From Archaeoglobus sp. UBA234 (GTDB lineage Archaea > Halobacteriota > Archaeoglobi > Archaeoglobales > Archaeoglobaceae), in assembly GCA_002494625.1 (NCBI GenBank), contig DACH01000006.1, positions 1-64,000 on the forward strand: DNA of 64,000 nucleotides, written 5' to 3'. The notes beneath the pieces are model-generated. The model saw only the letters and a list, made by a program, of their open reading frames with translations, made no database searches and was not told where the DNA came from. The position numbers and the translations under genes are program-made. Of the stretch, positions 41,910 through 49,419 are shown one piece after another; the first letter of the stretch is position 1, and the number at the start of each line of letters is the position of its first letter.

Positions 41910-42722
41910 TCAAAAATCAAGAACATCGATGGGTGGAATTTCAAGTAACCCCCTCTTTTCTCCCATTTCGTAAAGTTTTTTCAGAGCTTTCAAAACACTT
42001 TCAGGCATCCTGTATGTGTAGCGGTTAACATACATGAGGGCGAACTTTGTGGCAGTTTCTCTGTCAAGTCCCCTGGAAAACCTCATCGCATAATCCATTG
42101 CCTCATCAACATTTTTGAGGGCATAATCTATACTCTCTCTCATGACTCTCAGGAACTCCCTCTGAGCATCCTCATCCACATCTCTCCTGATGGCGTTGAG
42201 TCCAAGGGGAAGAGGAAGAGATGTTTTTGAACTCCACCATTCCCATAAATCGAGAACTTTCACAAGATCATGCTGTGAGTATGTAATCTGACCCTCATGG
42301 ATTAGCAAGCCTGCCTCAACCTCTCCTTTGATCACAGCAGGAAGAATTCTGTCAAATCTCATCTCCACGGGTTCGAATTCAATCGCGAGATTCAGTAGGA
42401 GATTGGCGGTGGTGTATCTTCCGGGAACAGCGATTCTCTTTCCCTTGAGATCGATGTCTTCCTTAGCAACAACAATAGGCCCATATCCATCCCCAACGCT
42501 TGCTCCAGAGGACAGAATCTGATACCTATCACTCAGTTTTGAGTAAGCATAAGCAGAGATTGCGGTAACTTCAAACTCATGGCTGAAGGCTTTTTTGTTT
42601 AGTGCCTCAATATCTTCAATGTGATGCTCGATTTCGAGCCATGTCTCTATTTTTCCATGGGTCATCGCATAGAACATGAAGGCATCATCTGCATCAGGCG
42701 TATGTGCAACCCTGATTTTCAT
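41910..42722 (-). CDS. mqnD: 1,4-dihydroxy-6-naphthoate synthase
   Basis: A 270-residue protein with the MqnD fold of a periplasmic-binding type: AHTPDADDAFMFYAMTHGKI at the N-terminus, SSGASVGDGYGPIVVAKEDI (about residues 71-90), GRYTTANLLLNLA and LLIHEGQITY with the catalytic-type His. It makes 1,4-dihydroxy-6-naphthoate from cyclic dehypoxanthinyl futalosine, the fourth step of the futalosine route to menaquinone. It lies 1.9 kb from mqnEAC on the same strand, separated by vapBC and accessory DNA. Confidence 0.9.
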   Translation of the reverse strand: MKIRVAHTPDADDAFMFYAMTHGKIETWLEIEHHIEDIEALNKKAFSHEFEVTAISAYAYSKLSDRYQILSSGASVGDGYGPIVVAKEDIDLKGKRIAVPGRYTTANLLLNLAIEFEPVEMRFDRILPAVIKGEVEAGLLIHEGQITYSQHDLVKVLDLWEWWSSKTSLPLPLGLNAIRRDVDEDAQREFLRVMRESIDYALKNVDEAMDYAMRFSRGLDRETATKFALMYVNRYTYRMPESVLKALKKLYEMGEKRGLLEIPPIDVLDF

Positions 42723-42826
42723 GGAAGATTGGTTTAAAGGGGGGTTATTTATTTTTTGGGTTTGTGTTCAATCTTTTTCAAGTTCAGACGAAGGATAATT
42801 TGTCGCTTATTCTCCTGTTAATCTGA

Positions 42827-43175
42827 TTTTACTCAGATTTTCTAAAAATAAGGTCTTCTTCATCTTGTCACTCCGATATACTATCGATTCGTTTTACTTG
42901 TGAGTCTGATAAAACTCTTTTTAAAGCTGTGCATATTCTTTCGGGTTTAACTCCAGATAACTTCATAGTGCCGAGAATCGAATCTGATGAGGGATTAATC
43001 CTCCCGTCTGAAATGGCTGTTCAGTCGAGTCAGATTGCTGTTTGGTTGGGTTACAACATGCCAGGTGATGTTGTGTTTATACAGAAGGTGGAGATGGCTT
43101 CATGCATTCAGCTTTGATGTAGATGAGAAATCAGCATACCTATTGGAGCATGAGCCAATGATAGAGTTCAAATAA
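42827..43175 (+). pseudogene. possible frameshifted gene remnant
   Basis: A plus-strand frame stays open for 96 codons from 42827 to the TGA at 43115-43117 and reads like protein (SIRFTCESDKTLFKAV, then SGLTPDNFIVPRIESDEG). It has no ATG, GTG or TTG in its first third. A neighbouring frame continues as FSFDVDEKSAYLLEHEPMIEFK to a TAA at 43173-43175. I cannot name a family; the first part has a faint Pcc1-like look, not enough to call. A broken gene is the best reading. Confidence 0.3.
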
Positions 43176-43190
43176 CTTAAGGTTAATTTT

Positions 43191-43210
43191 AAATACACTT
43201 AAATACACTT
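43191..43210 (+). promoter_or_regulatory. direct repeat at the vapBC promoter
   Basis: aaatacactt is repeated twice without gap, directly between the TATA-like TTTTAAATAC (43186-43195) and the vapB start codon eight bases later. This is a probable operator for the VapB or VapBC complex. Confidence 0.55.
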
Positions 43211-43217
43211 AATAATT

Positions 43218-43439
43218 ATGGCACATAAGACATTAACGATCTCTGAAGAAGCCTATAATGCATTGAAAAAGTTGAAAGGAAAAGGAGAATCTTTCAGTGA
43301 TGTTATTCTGAAAATAACAAGAAAAGTAAACTTGCTTGAATATGTGGAATCAACGGATTTTTCAGACGATTTAACTGGGAAAATTGAAGAAGCCTATAAA
43401 TCGAGGGAATTTATCAAAAGAAGAGATTTTAAGATGTGA
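43218..43439 (+). CDS. vapB: VapB-type antitoxin
   Basis: A 73-residue protein: HKTLTISEEAYNALKKLKGKGESFSDVILKI at the N-terminus is the ribbon-helix-helix DNA-binding part of the archaeal VapB (DUF217-like) family; the charged C-terminus ending in KRRDFKM would wrap the toxin. ATG 43218, about 27 bases from a TATA-like box. The toxin gene follows 16 bases downstream. Confidence 0.88.
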   Translation: MAHKTLTISEEAYNALKKLKGKGESFSDVILKITRKVNLLEYVESTDFSDDLTGKIEEAYKSREFIKRRDFKM

Positions 43440-43455
43440 TTTTTTGGGTGGTCAA

Positions 43456-43851
43456 ATGGTTTGCTTAGAAACTGACTTTATCATCGCTTTGATGAGAAAA
43501 GACGAGAGTGCATTAAAAAAACTTCAAGAACTTGTAAGCAAGGGTGAGAGACTTTCTACCACCCCTATAACCGCATCTGAACTGTTTAGAGGAGCTTATT
43601 CATCCGAAAGAGTTGATGAAAATCTAAAGAAAGTGAGAGGAATCCTCAGCAGACTTGACTTACTCGAGTTTAATACTATCGCATCTGACATTTATGGTCA
43701 AACATCATCGGATTTGGAGAGAAAAGGAGAACCCATTGGAGACTTTGACGCACTTATTGCCAGTATTGCTCTTGCTCACAATGAGAGAGTTGTTACGAGG
43801 AACATAAAGCACTTTAGCAGAGTCAAGGGATTAGAGGTTGAAAAATTTTGA
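43456..43851 (+). CDS. vapC: VapC-type PIN-domain toxin
   Basis: A 131-residue PIN nuclease: MVCLETDFIIALMRKD gives the first Asp (residue 7), ITASELFRGAYSS the Glu, and IGDFDALIASIALAHNERVVTRNIKHF the last acidic residues. Such toxins cut tRNA or rRNA when not bound by VapB. ATG 43456 lies five bases after a GGTG core; the frame is open further upstream but that part overlaps vapB. Complete and apparently intact. Confidence 0.9.
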   Translation: MVCLETDFIIALMRKDESALKKLQELVSKGERLSTTPITASELFRGAYSSERVDENLKKVRGILSRLDLLEFNTIASDIYGQTSSDLERKGEPIGDFDALIASIALAHNERVVTRNIKHFSRVKGLEVEKF

Positions 43852-44076
43852 CCTTGTCGTATTTAGGTAAAATTTTCCGACAGCCTACCAAGAAAATGTA
43901 GACCACACGATCTTTTCAACCATTACAACCTCCAGTTTTCTACCCAAACCTGAGATAATAACCCTATAAAGCTCGGAATCCAACCCACCAATTTTAGACC
44001 TAAAATGGAGAAATCGCAAACGACAGAAGAAAGGTCAAAAATATACCAGAACAAGACAGCAATGCCACTCTTACAG
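43852..44076. other. spacer with a short minus-strand open stretch
   Basis: On the minus strand about 48 codons stay open between roughly 44030 and 43885, reading KIGGLDSELYRVIISGLGR ... VEKIVWSTFSW and a TAG. There is no start codon at its beginning. It may be the end of a lost gene; nothing else is visible here. Confidence 0.3.
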
Positions 44077-44289
44077 CTAGAAAGTCTCATTTCTAGGAGG
44101 CAGTGCTGCAGCCAGAATGATTAACAGGAAAGGCAAGAACATAATAAAATAGTAGAGGAAATTTTTGTTTCCCATCAGAAGAATCAAAGATACCATCACG
44201 ATCAAAGCTATCAAAAAACCATTTAACAGCTTCAGTTTAACCTCTCGTATACCAACTGTAAATAGGGGATCCACACTAAAAGGGCACAC
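44077..44289 (-). CDS. possible small two-helix membrane protein
   Basis: The frame encodes two hydrophobic helices (NGFLIALIVMVSLILLMG and YYFIMFLPFLLIILAAALPP) and a short tail. From the ATG at 44289 it has 70 residues, but that start overlaps a tandem repeat and has no SD. A GAGAGG lies five bases before an in-frame CTG at 44233-44235, giving 52 residues. Monocistronic, unknown function; it might not be expressed. Confidence 0.35.
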   Translation of the reverse strand: MCPFSVDPLFTVGIREVKLKLLNGFLIALIVMVSLILLMGNKNFLYYFIMFLPFLLIILAAALPPRNETF

Positions 44290-44297
44290 TAAAAGGG
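44272..44297. repeat. perfect 13-bp tandem duplication
   Basis: cacactaaaaggg occurs at 44272-44284 and again at 44285-44297. It lies at the upstream end of the small membrane-protein frame and may be a recent slip duplication. Confidence 0.85.
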
Positions 44298-44614
44298 AGA
44301 ATTTAATGGGTTAAGCTCCATCAATTGTATGCAGTGGAAAGTGTAGCAAAGAAAATATCCCTCATAGAAGATTAAATTCAATAAGTAGTTATGTTAGGTT
44401 TTTTTCCCAATATTTTTGTATATTTTTTATATGATTATAGGAGAATAAATTGAGAAGATTAAGATTGCTATTAAAATCGGGAATAAAATGGTAATGATAC
44501 AAAAACTTTTACATTTGTTTATATATGGATGATATAAAATAAACTTAAAGCAGAAGTAAATTAACAAATTTAACAAATGGGGAATTGGAGCCAAAACATC
44601 TTGAGAAGTTAAAT
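44298..44614. other. AT-rich spacer between mqnC and the small membrane protein
   Basis: No gene is visible. The sequence is very AT-rich with several TATA-like runs (for example TTTATATATGG around 44517-44527) and no clear SD or start context. It probably holds transcript ends of mqnC and a promoter. Confidence 0.5.
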
Positions 44615-45646
44615 CTAAAACCTCCTGAGGATTCTGTAGTAAGTATCTCTCTGAGCAACAGGTCTTCCAGTTGATTTTATGGCTTTGATGATGTTTTTGA
44701 TTCCAGGAGAGGTCACATCCTTTCCTGTTGACTTTAAAACCCTTTCTTCAAGCATCACACCACCAAAGTCGTTTGCTCCGAAAAAAAGACTTAAAACTGA
44801 AACATCAAAGCCCTGAGTCAGCCATGAAGCCTGTATATTCCGTATGTTGTCGAGGACGACTCTCGATATGGCAAGAACTCTCAGATAATGTGTGAATGGT
44901 GCAGGTTCTGATATCTCACAACTCAGCTTGTTGTTCCCGGGCTGGTATGTCCAGGGTATGAAGGCTGTAAATCCTTCGGTTTCATTCTGAAGGTCTCTTA
45001 TTCTCAGAAGGTGCTCTATAATGTCTTTTTTATCCTCAACATGGCCGAACATCATTGTGGCAGTGGTCTTCATACCAAGTTTATGGGCAGTTCTCATAAC
45101 CTCTATCCATTCATCTGCACTGCATTTTCGAGGACTTATCCTTTTCCTGATTCTATCTACGAGAATCTCAGCCCCCCCACCGGGAAGAGAATCCAGTCCT
45201 GCTTTTCTAAACCTGTCCAGTATCTCGGCTATCGAACACCTCTCCATTTCGGAGAGAAAAACTATTTCCGGTGGTGAAAGGCTGTGGAGGTGAATATCAG
45301 GAAATTTTGATTTTATTTTTTTGAAGAGGCTCTCAAACCACTCAACCCCAAGTTCAGGGTTCATTCCACCCTGTAACATCACCTGCGTTACTCCTCTGTC
45401 AACCGCATACGATATTTTTTCAATAATTTCGTCAGTGGACAGGACATAACCCCCTTCCCTCGCATAAAACGCGCAGAACGCACATTTTGATGCACATATG
45501 TTGGTATAGTTGATATTGGTATCGACAACAAATGTAACAAGCTCTCCACACTTCTTCTTTCTGATCTCATCCGCCATTTTCCCCAGTTCAGGTAGAGAAA
45601 GGTTGAAAAGCTCAAGGAAGTTTTTAACCTTCATTTTATCTTCCAT
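44615..45646 (-). CDS. mqnC: cyclic dehypoxanthinyl futalosine synthase
   Basis: A 343-residue radical SAM enzyme. The cluster motif CASKCAFC (C-x3-C-x2-C) is at about residues 52-59, followed by FYAREGGYVLS, QGGMNPELGVEW, LPGGGAEILVDRIRKRISP and TTATMMFGHVE. The MqnC/MqnE/CofH family is clear; pairing with an mqnE and mqnA points to MqnC, which cyclises dehypoxanthinyl futalosine. Start at 45646 overlaps the end of mqnA by 11 bases; an ATG at 45634 is an alternative. Confidence 0.88.
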   Translation of the reverse strand: MEDKMKVKNFLELFNLSLPELGKMADEIRKKKCGELVTFVVDTNINYTNICASKCAFCAFYAREGGYVLSTDEIIEKISYAVDRGVTQVMLQGGMNPELGVEWFESLFKKIKSKFPDIHLHSLSPPEIVFLSEMERCSIAEILDRFRKAGLDSLPGGGAEILVDRIRKRISPRKCSADEWIEVMRTAHKLGMKTTATMMFGHVEDKKDIIEHLLRIRDLQNETEGFTAFIPWTYQPGNNKLSCEISEPAPFTHYLRVLAISRVVLDNIRNIQASWLTQGFDVSVLSLFFGANDFGGVMLEERVLKSTGKDVTSPGIKNIIKAIKSTGRPVAQRDTYYRILRRF

Positions 45647-46397
45647 CCTTTTTTAGTAACCCGTAACTCATGCAGTACTCTTCAAAAGTTTCAATACCTT
45701 TTCTTTCTCTCATTCCTACTTCGAAAGAGAGAGCATTGAAGTACTCTCTCAGAAACTCTTCAGGCATGTTGAATATTTTTGTAGCTTTTTTTAGAACATC
45801 ATCGAAATGTTTGAACCCTTTCATTGTGGATCTCATCACATCAGCATCTATTTTTTCAGCATCGAACTCTTTGAGAGATGCAGAAATCCCGAAAACCATC
45901 GGCAATCCTGTTAGATCATACCATTCCTCTCCCAGATCCATGTGTACCCTGAAAACCATCCGTGCCTTTATGGCTTCATCTCCTATTACAAGGGCATGGT
46001 CACAATCTCTCAAAAGCTCCCATGCACTCCCAGACTCTTTTACAACAGGGGTGTTGCTCAGACCTTTCTCTGAGAGGATGACTTTAAGCAGGTTCATGCT
46101 TGTTATAGACTGATTAGTTACTGCGATACAGCCATCATCAAAATCTCTCTTTTTTGAAACAACGACTACACTGAGGGCTCTCTCTTTGGATGCCACACAA
46201 AAGCTGTAACTCTTAAGTCTCTCAGATTCTTTCAGAAAAAAGAAAAGTGGAACTGGGGCATAGGTAATATAGCCATCAAGGAGCATACCTGCCATAACCC
46301 TTGGGGTCGCCTCAACTACCTCATAGTTTTTCTCAAGAAAGTAATATGGTAAAAAGTTGTTCAAAAATCCGAACTTTCCGATTTTATACTTCAGCAA
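45636..46397 (-). CDS. mqnA: chorismate dehydratase
   Basis: A 253-residue binding-protein-fold enzyme. KIGKFGFLNNFLPYYF, the YAPVPLFFFLKE segment, VTNQSITSMNLLKVIL and ALVIGDEAI (about residues 133-141) match MqnA, which dehydrates chorismate to 3-enolpyruvoyl-benzoate, the first futalosine step. TTG start at 46397, five bases after the GGTG core in the end of mqnE. It lies between mqnE and mqnC in the operon. Confidence 0.88.
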   Translation of the reverse strand: MLKYKIGKFGFLNNFLPYYFLEKNYEVVEATPRVMAGMLLDGYITYAPVPLFFFLKESERLKSYSFCVASKERALSVVVVSKKRDFDDGCIAVTNQSITSMNLLKVILSEKGLSNTPVVKESGSAWELLRDCDHALVIGDEAIKARMVFRVHMDLGEEWYDLTGLPMVFGISASLKEFDAEKIDADVMRSTMKGFKHFDDVLKKATKIFNMPEEFLREYFNALSFEVGMRERKGIETFEEYCMSYGLLKKDGR

Positions 46398-47416
46398 ACT
46401 CCCACCTCAAAAACTCTGATAACATTGCCGAAGGTATCTCTCTGGGCTGGAGTCTTACCGGCATTTCTCACAATCCTGAGTAATTTCTCGACACTCAAAC
46501 TCATAGGTGTTTTTGCCCCTGCAGCATGCGTTATCTTTTCTTCCATGAGTGTTCCATCCAGGTCATTGGCTCCATAGTTTAAAGCTACCTCAGCTAGCTT
46601 TTCTCCAAGCATAACCCAGTAAGCCCTTATTGTTTTGAAGTTGCTCAGAGCAATCCTCGATACTGCTATGGTTCTCAGAATGTCTGCGGAATTCGTTTTT
46701 TCCTTAACCTCCTCTCTGAGAACCGTGTTCTCAGGATGGAAAACAAGGGGTATGAAGGACACAAAACCACCTGTTCTGTTCTGGAGTTTTCTGAGTCTGT
46801 AAAGATGTTCAGCTCTATCCTTTATGGATTCTATGTGTCCGATAAGCATTGTGGCATTGCTTTTTATTCCTGTTTTATGTGCGGTCTCCATAATTTTAAG
46901 CCACCTTTCACTATCTGTTTTGTTCGGACAGATTTTTTTCCTGATTCTATCTACGAGAATCTCAGCCCCTCCTCCAGGCATTGCATCTAATCCCGCCTCT
47001 TTCAGCCTGGAAAGAAACTCCTTCAGACTTATTTTATCTTTCTTAGAGTAAAAATCAACCTCGGTTGCAGTCAGGGCTTTTATTGTAATATGAGGGTGTA
47101 TGGACTTTATTGCGGTGAAAATACTTTCAAAGTATTCAATTCCAATTTCAGGATTATGTCCCCCTACTATGTGAAGCTCGGTAGCCCCGTAATTAACTGC
47201 CTCTTCAGCTTTTTTGAGAACATCATCTTCTGTAAGGAGATATTTCTCTCTGTTGTTGAAGGCGCAAAGGGGACATTTTGCCAAGCAAATGTCTGTGTAG
47301 TTGATGTGTCTGTTGATAACGAAGGTTGCAAAACTATTTTTGTTGATGGAGTCTGCTCTAATTCCAACCTCATGCAAATCCAGTTCAAAAAGTTCTTCTA
47401 TGTCTTTTTTATTCAT
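46391..47416 (-). CDS. mqnE: aminodeoxyfutalosine synthase
   Basis: A 341-residue radical SAM protein with CLAKCPLC (about residues 44-51), VGGHNPEIGIEYFES, MPGGGAEILVDRIRKKICP and SNATMLIGHIE. It is a paralogue of MqnC in the same operon. The VGGHNPE loop, in place of the QGGMNPE of MqnC, supports MqnE, which joins 3-enolpyruvoyl-benzoate to SAM's adenosine part. It is the first gene of mqnEAC, with a TATA-like box about 30 bases upstream. The overlap with mqnA is seven bases. Confidence 0.85.
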   Translation of the reverse strand: MNKKDIEELFELDLHEVGIRADSINKNSFATFVINRHINYTDICLAKCPLCAFNNREKYLLTEDDVLKKAEEAVNYGATELHIVGGHNPEIGIEYFESIFTAIKSIHPHITIKALTATEVDFYSKKDKISLKEFLSRLKEAGLDAMPGGGAEILVDRIRKKICPNKTDSERWLKIMETAHKTGIKSNATMLIGHIESIKDRAEHLYRLRKLQNRTGGFVSFIPLVFHPENTVLREEVKEKTNSADILRTIAVSRIALSNFKTIRAYWVMLGEKLAEVALNYGANDLDGTLMEEKITHAAGAKTPMSLSVEKLLRIVRNAGKTPAQRDTFGNVIRVFEVGVC

Positions 47417-47539
47417 CTGCTCTTCGATAGAAGGGAATGAAAGATAACATTTTTGATAAATCTTAACAGGGAGTAAAAAATTAATAACACCTCTGCAGAC
47501 TTATTCAAATCATGGTTATCTTCACGAGAGGTGGTAATT

Positions 47540-48109
47540 CTGACAGGAAAACTGATAATTGAGTTCTTGGAAAATCTTGAGCAGCACATCAGACAGATGA
47601 GGGAGTCACTCGATATCGAGAAGATTGAGGAGCTTATAGAAATCATAAATAACTCCGAAAATATATTCATAATGGGTGCGGGGAGGAGTGGGTTTGTGGC
47701 AAAATCCTTTGCAATGAGGCTGATGCATCTGGGCTATTCTGTGTATGTTGTGGGTGAGACGGTTACGCCAAAGATAAAAAAGCAGGATTTGCTTATAGCA
47801 ATCTCAGGTAGCGGAGAGACAACATCTGTTCTGAATATTGCAATGAAAGCGAAGTCCATAGTCGGATCAAAGATTGCTGTACTTACAAGCAATAAAAACT
47901 CAAGCTTGGCTAAACTCAGCGATGTTGTTGTCCTTCTGAAAGGTAAGGTGAAAACAGAAAAGGATGACAAAATTGCGAGACTTGCACCATTGGGTACGAT
48001 GTTTGAGCTGACATCAATGATTTTCTTAGATGCGCTTGTTGCCGAACTGCTCAGTCTGAGAGGCCTTGATGAGGAAAATCTCAGAGAGAGGCATGCAATA
48101 CTGGAGTAA
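47540..48109 (+). CDS. hxlB: 6-phospho-3-hexuloisomerase, probable CTG start
   Basis: A single SIS-domain protein of about 189 residues: FIMGAGRSGFVAKSFAMRLMHLGYSVYVVGE (about residues 38-68 of the longer reading), AISGSGETTSVLNIA, and LAPLGTMFELTSMIFLDAL followed by RERHAILE. This matches the ribulose-monophosphate-pathway isomerase turning 3-hexulose-6-phosphate to fructose-6-phosphate, used in archaea for pentose supply or formaldehyde handling. A GTG at 47531 is in frame but is part of the SD GAGAGGTGG itself; the codon placed correctly for this SD is CTG at 47540. No hexulose-phosphate synthase gene is adjacent. Confidence 0.88.
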   Translation: MTGKLIIEFLENLEQHIRQMRESLDIEKIEELIEIINNSENIFIMGAGRSGFVAKSFAMRLMHLGYSVYVVGETVTPKIKKQDLLIAISGSGETTSVLNIAMKAKSIVGSKIAVLTSNKNSSLAKLSDVVVLLKGKVKTEKDDKIARLAPLGTMFELTSMIFLDALVAELLSLRGLDEENLRERHAILE

Positions 48110-48127
48110 ATTAAGGGGGGTGTTTTT

Positions 48128-49189
48128 ATGGAAAATGAAGCAAAAGAGTTGCTCAAAAAATTGAGCAATGTACATGGAGTTAGTGGTTTTGAGGATGATG
48201 TCAGGGAGGTTGTAAAGGCAGAACTTGATGACTATGTGGATGAAATTAGGATTGACTCGATGGGCAACATACTGTGCATAAAGAATGGTGGAAGCCTTGA
48301 GCTGATGGTTGCATCCCATATAGATGAGATAGGGATGATAGTGAAATATATCGATGAAAAAGGCTTCATCAGGGTCTCAACACTCGGAGGATGGTTTGAC
48401 CAGACAGTACTGAACCAGAGAGTTATTCTACATGGTGAAAAAGGCAGGATTTATGGAGTTATCGGGTGTAAGCCACCTCACCTGATGAGAGACGAGGAGA
48501 GAAATAAGGTAATCCAGATAAAGGACATGTTCATAGATGTTGGAGCATCCTCTAAGGATGAGGTCATGGAAATTGGAATTGACATTGGAACCCCTGTAAC
48601 AATCGACAGAGACTTCGTAGAACTGAGAGGGGGCAGGGTAACAGGGAAGGCTTTCGATAACAGGGCAGGAGTAGCTATGATGATTCAGGCAATAAAGCAG
48701 ACAGGGAGTGACGCGACAATCTACGCTGTGGGAACAGTTCAGGAAGAGGTTGGGCTCAAAGGTGCGAGAACATCAGCCTATGCGATAGAGCCAGATGCAG
48801 CAATTGCAACCGATGTCTGTGTTGCGGCTGATTTTCCTGGAGCAGAGTCATCCTACATGGATGTTAAGCTTGGAAGTGGACCAGCCATCACAGTTGTTGA
48901 TGCATCCGGAAGGGGGCTGATTGCCTCGAAAAGAGTTATAGAGTGGCTTAAAGGTACAGCGAAGCAATTCGAGATTCCCTACCAGATGGAGGTTGCAGAT
49001 GGTGGAACAACGGATGCAACGGCGATACATCTGACAAAGTCTGGCATCCCTTCAGGAGTTGTCAGCGTACCTGCAAGATACATCCACACTCCTGTTGAGG
49101 TCCTTGATCTTAAGGATCTGATAAATGGTTCAAAGCTTGTTGCAAGGGCTCTCGAGACCGCAAAGGATTATTTTACTCCCGGGAAGTAG
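48128..49189 (+). CDS. M42-family aminopeptidase
   Basis: A 353-residue metallopeptidase: VASHIDEIGMIV (first metal His, about residue 63), AFDNRAGVAMMIQA with the bridging Asp, TVQEEVGLKGA with catalytic Glu and metal Glu, ATDVCVAADFPG, and the late His in YIHTPVEVLD. M42 enzymes form large tetrahedral complexes and trim peptides in the cytoplasm. Start ATG is exactly five bases after GGTG. It follows hxlB by 18 bases. Confidence 0.92.
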   Translation: MENEAKELLKKLSNVHGVSGFEDDVREVVKAELDDYVDEIRIDSMGNILCIKNGGSLELMVASHIDEIGMIVKYIDEKGFIRVSTLGGWFDQTVLNQRVILHGEKGRIYGVIGCKPPHLMRDEERNKVIQIKDMFIDVGASSKDEVMEIGIDIGTPVTIDRDFVELRGGRVTGKAFDNRAGVAMMIQAIKQTGSDATIYAVGTVQEEVGLKGARTSAYAIEPDAAIATDVCVAADFPGAESSYMDVKLGSGPAITVVDASGRGLIASKRVIEWLKGTAKQFEIPYQMEVADGGTTDATAIHLTKSGIPSGVVSVPARYIHTPVEVLDLKDLINGSKLVARALETAKDYFTPGK

Positions 49190-49383
49190 TAACGGTAAGA
49201 GACTGAATTATCAATTTTTTAGCAGTGATAATTTAATATTCTTATTTTAATGCGTATGCTTTAACTTTGAATTCTGGAAAATCAGGTCGAAAATTCTGGA
49301 ATTTATCCTTTATTTTATCTCCAGATAATGTTTTTACGACATCAAAAACGATTTTCAAAGGTATCCTAATCATTTTCTATTAG

Positions 49384-49396
49384 AAAAATATATAAT
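49384..49396 (+). promoter_or_regulatory. TATA box of the secretion ATPase gene
   Basis: AAAAATATATAAT centred about 29 bases before the ATG at 49420 has archaeal TATA form and no SD follows, so the transcript is probably leaderless. Confidence 0.55.
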
Positions 49397-49419
49397 CTTC
49401 AACCTCAATATTTGATTAA

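Noticed and set aside
42350..42380. T-arm-like GGTTCGAATTC as a possible tRNA
   Set aside because: It lies within mqnD coding sequence and has no matching acceptor, D or anticodon arms.
44615..47416. Reading the two radical SAM genes as cofG/cofH for coenzyme F420
   Set aside because: They flank an mqnA gene in one operon and mqnD is nearby, so the futalosine pathway is the simpler assignment.
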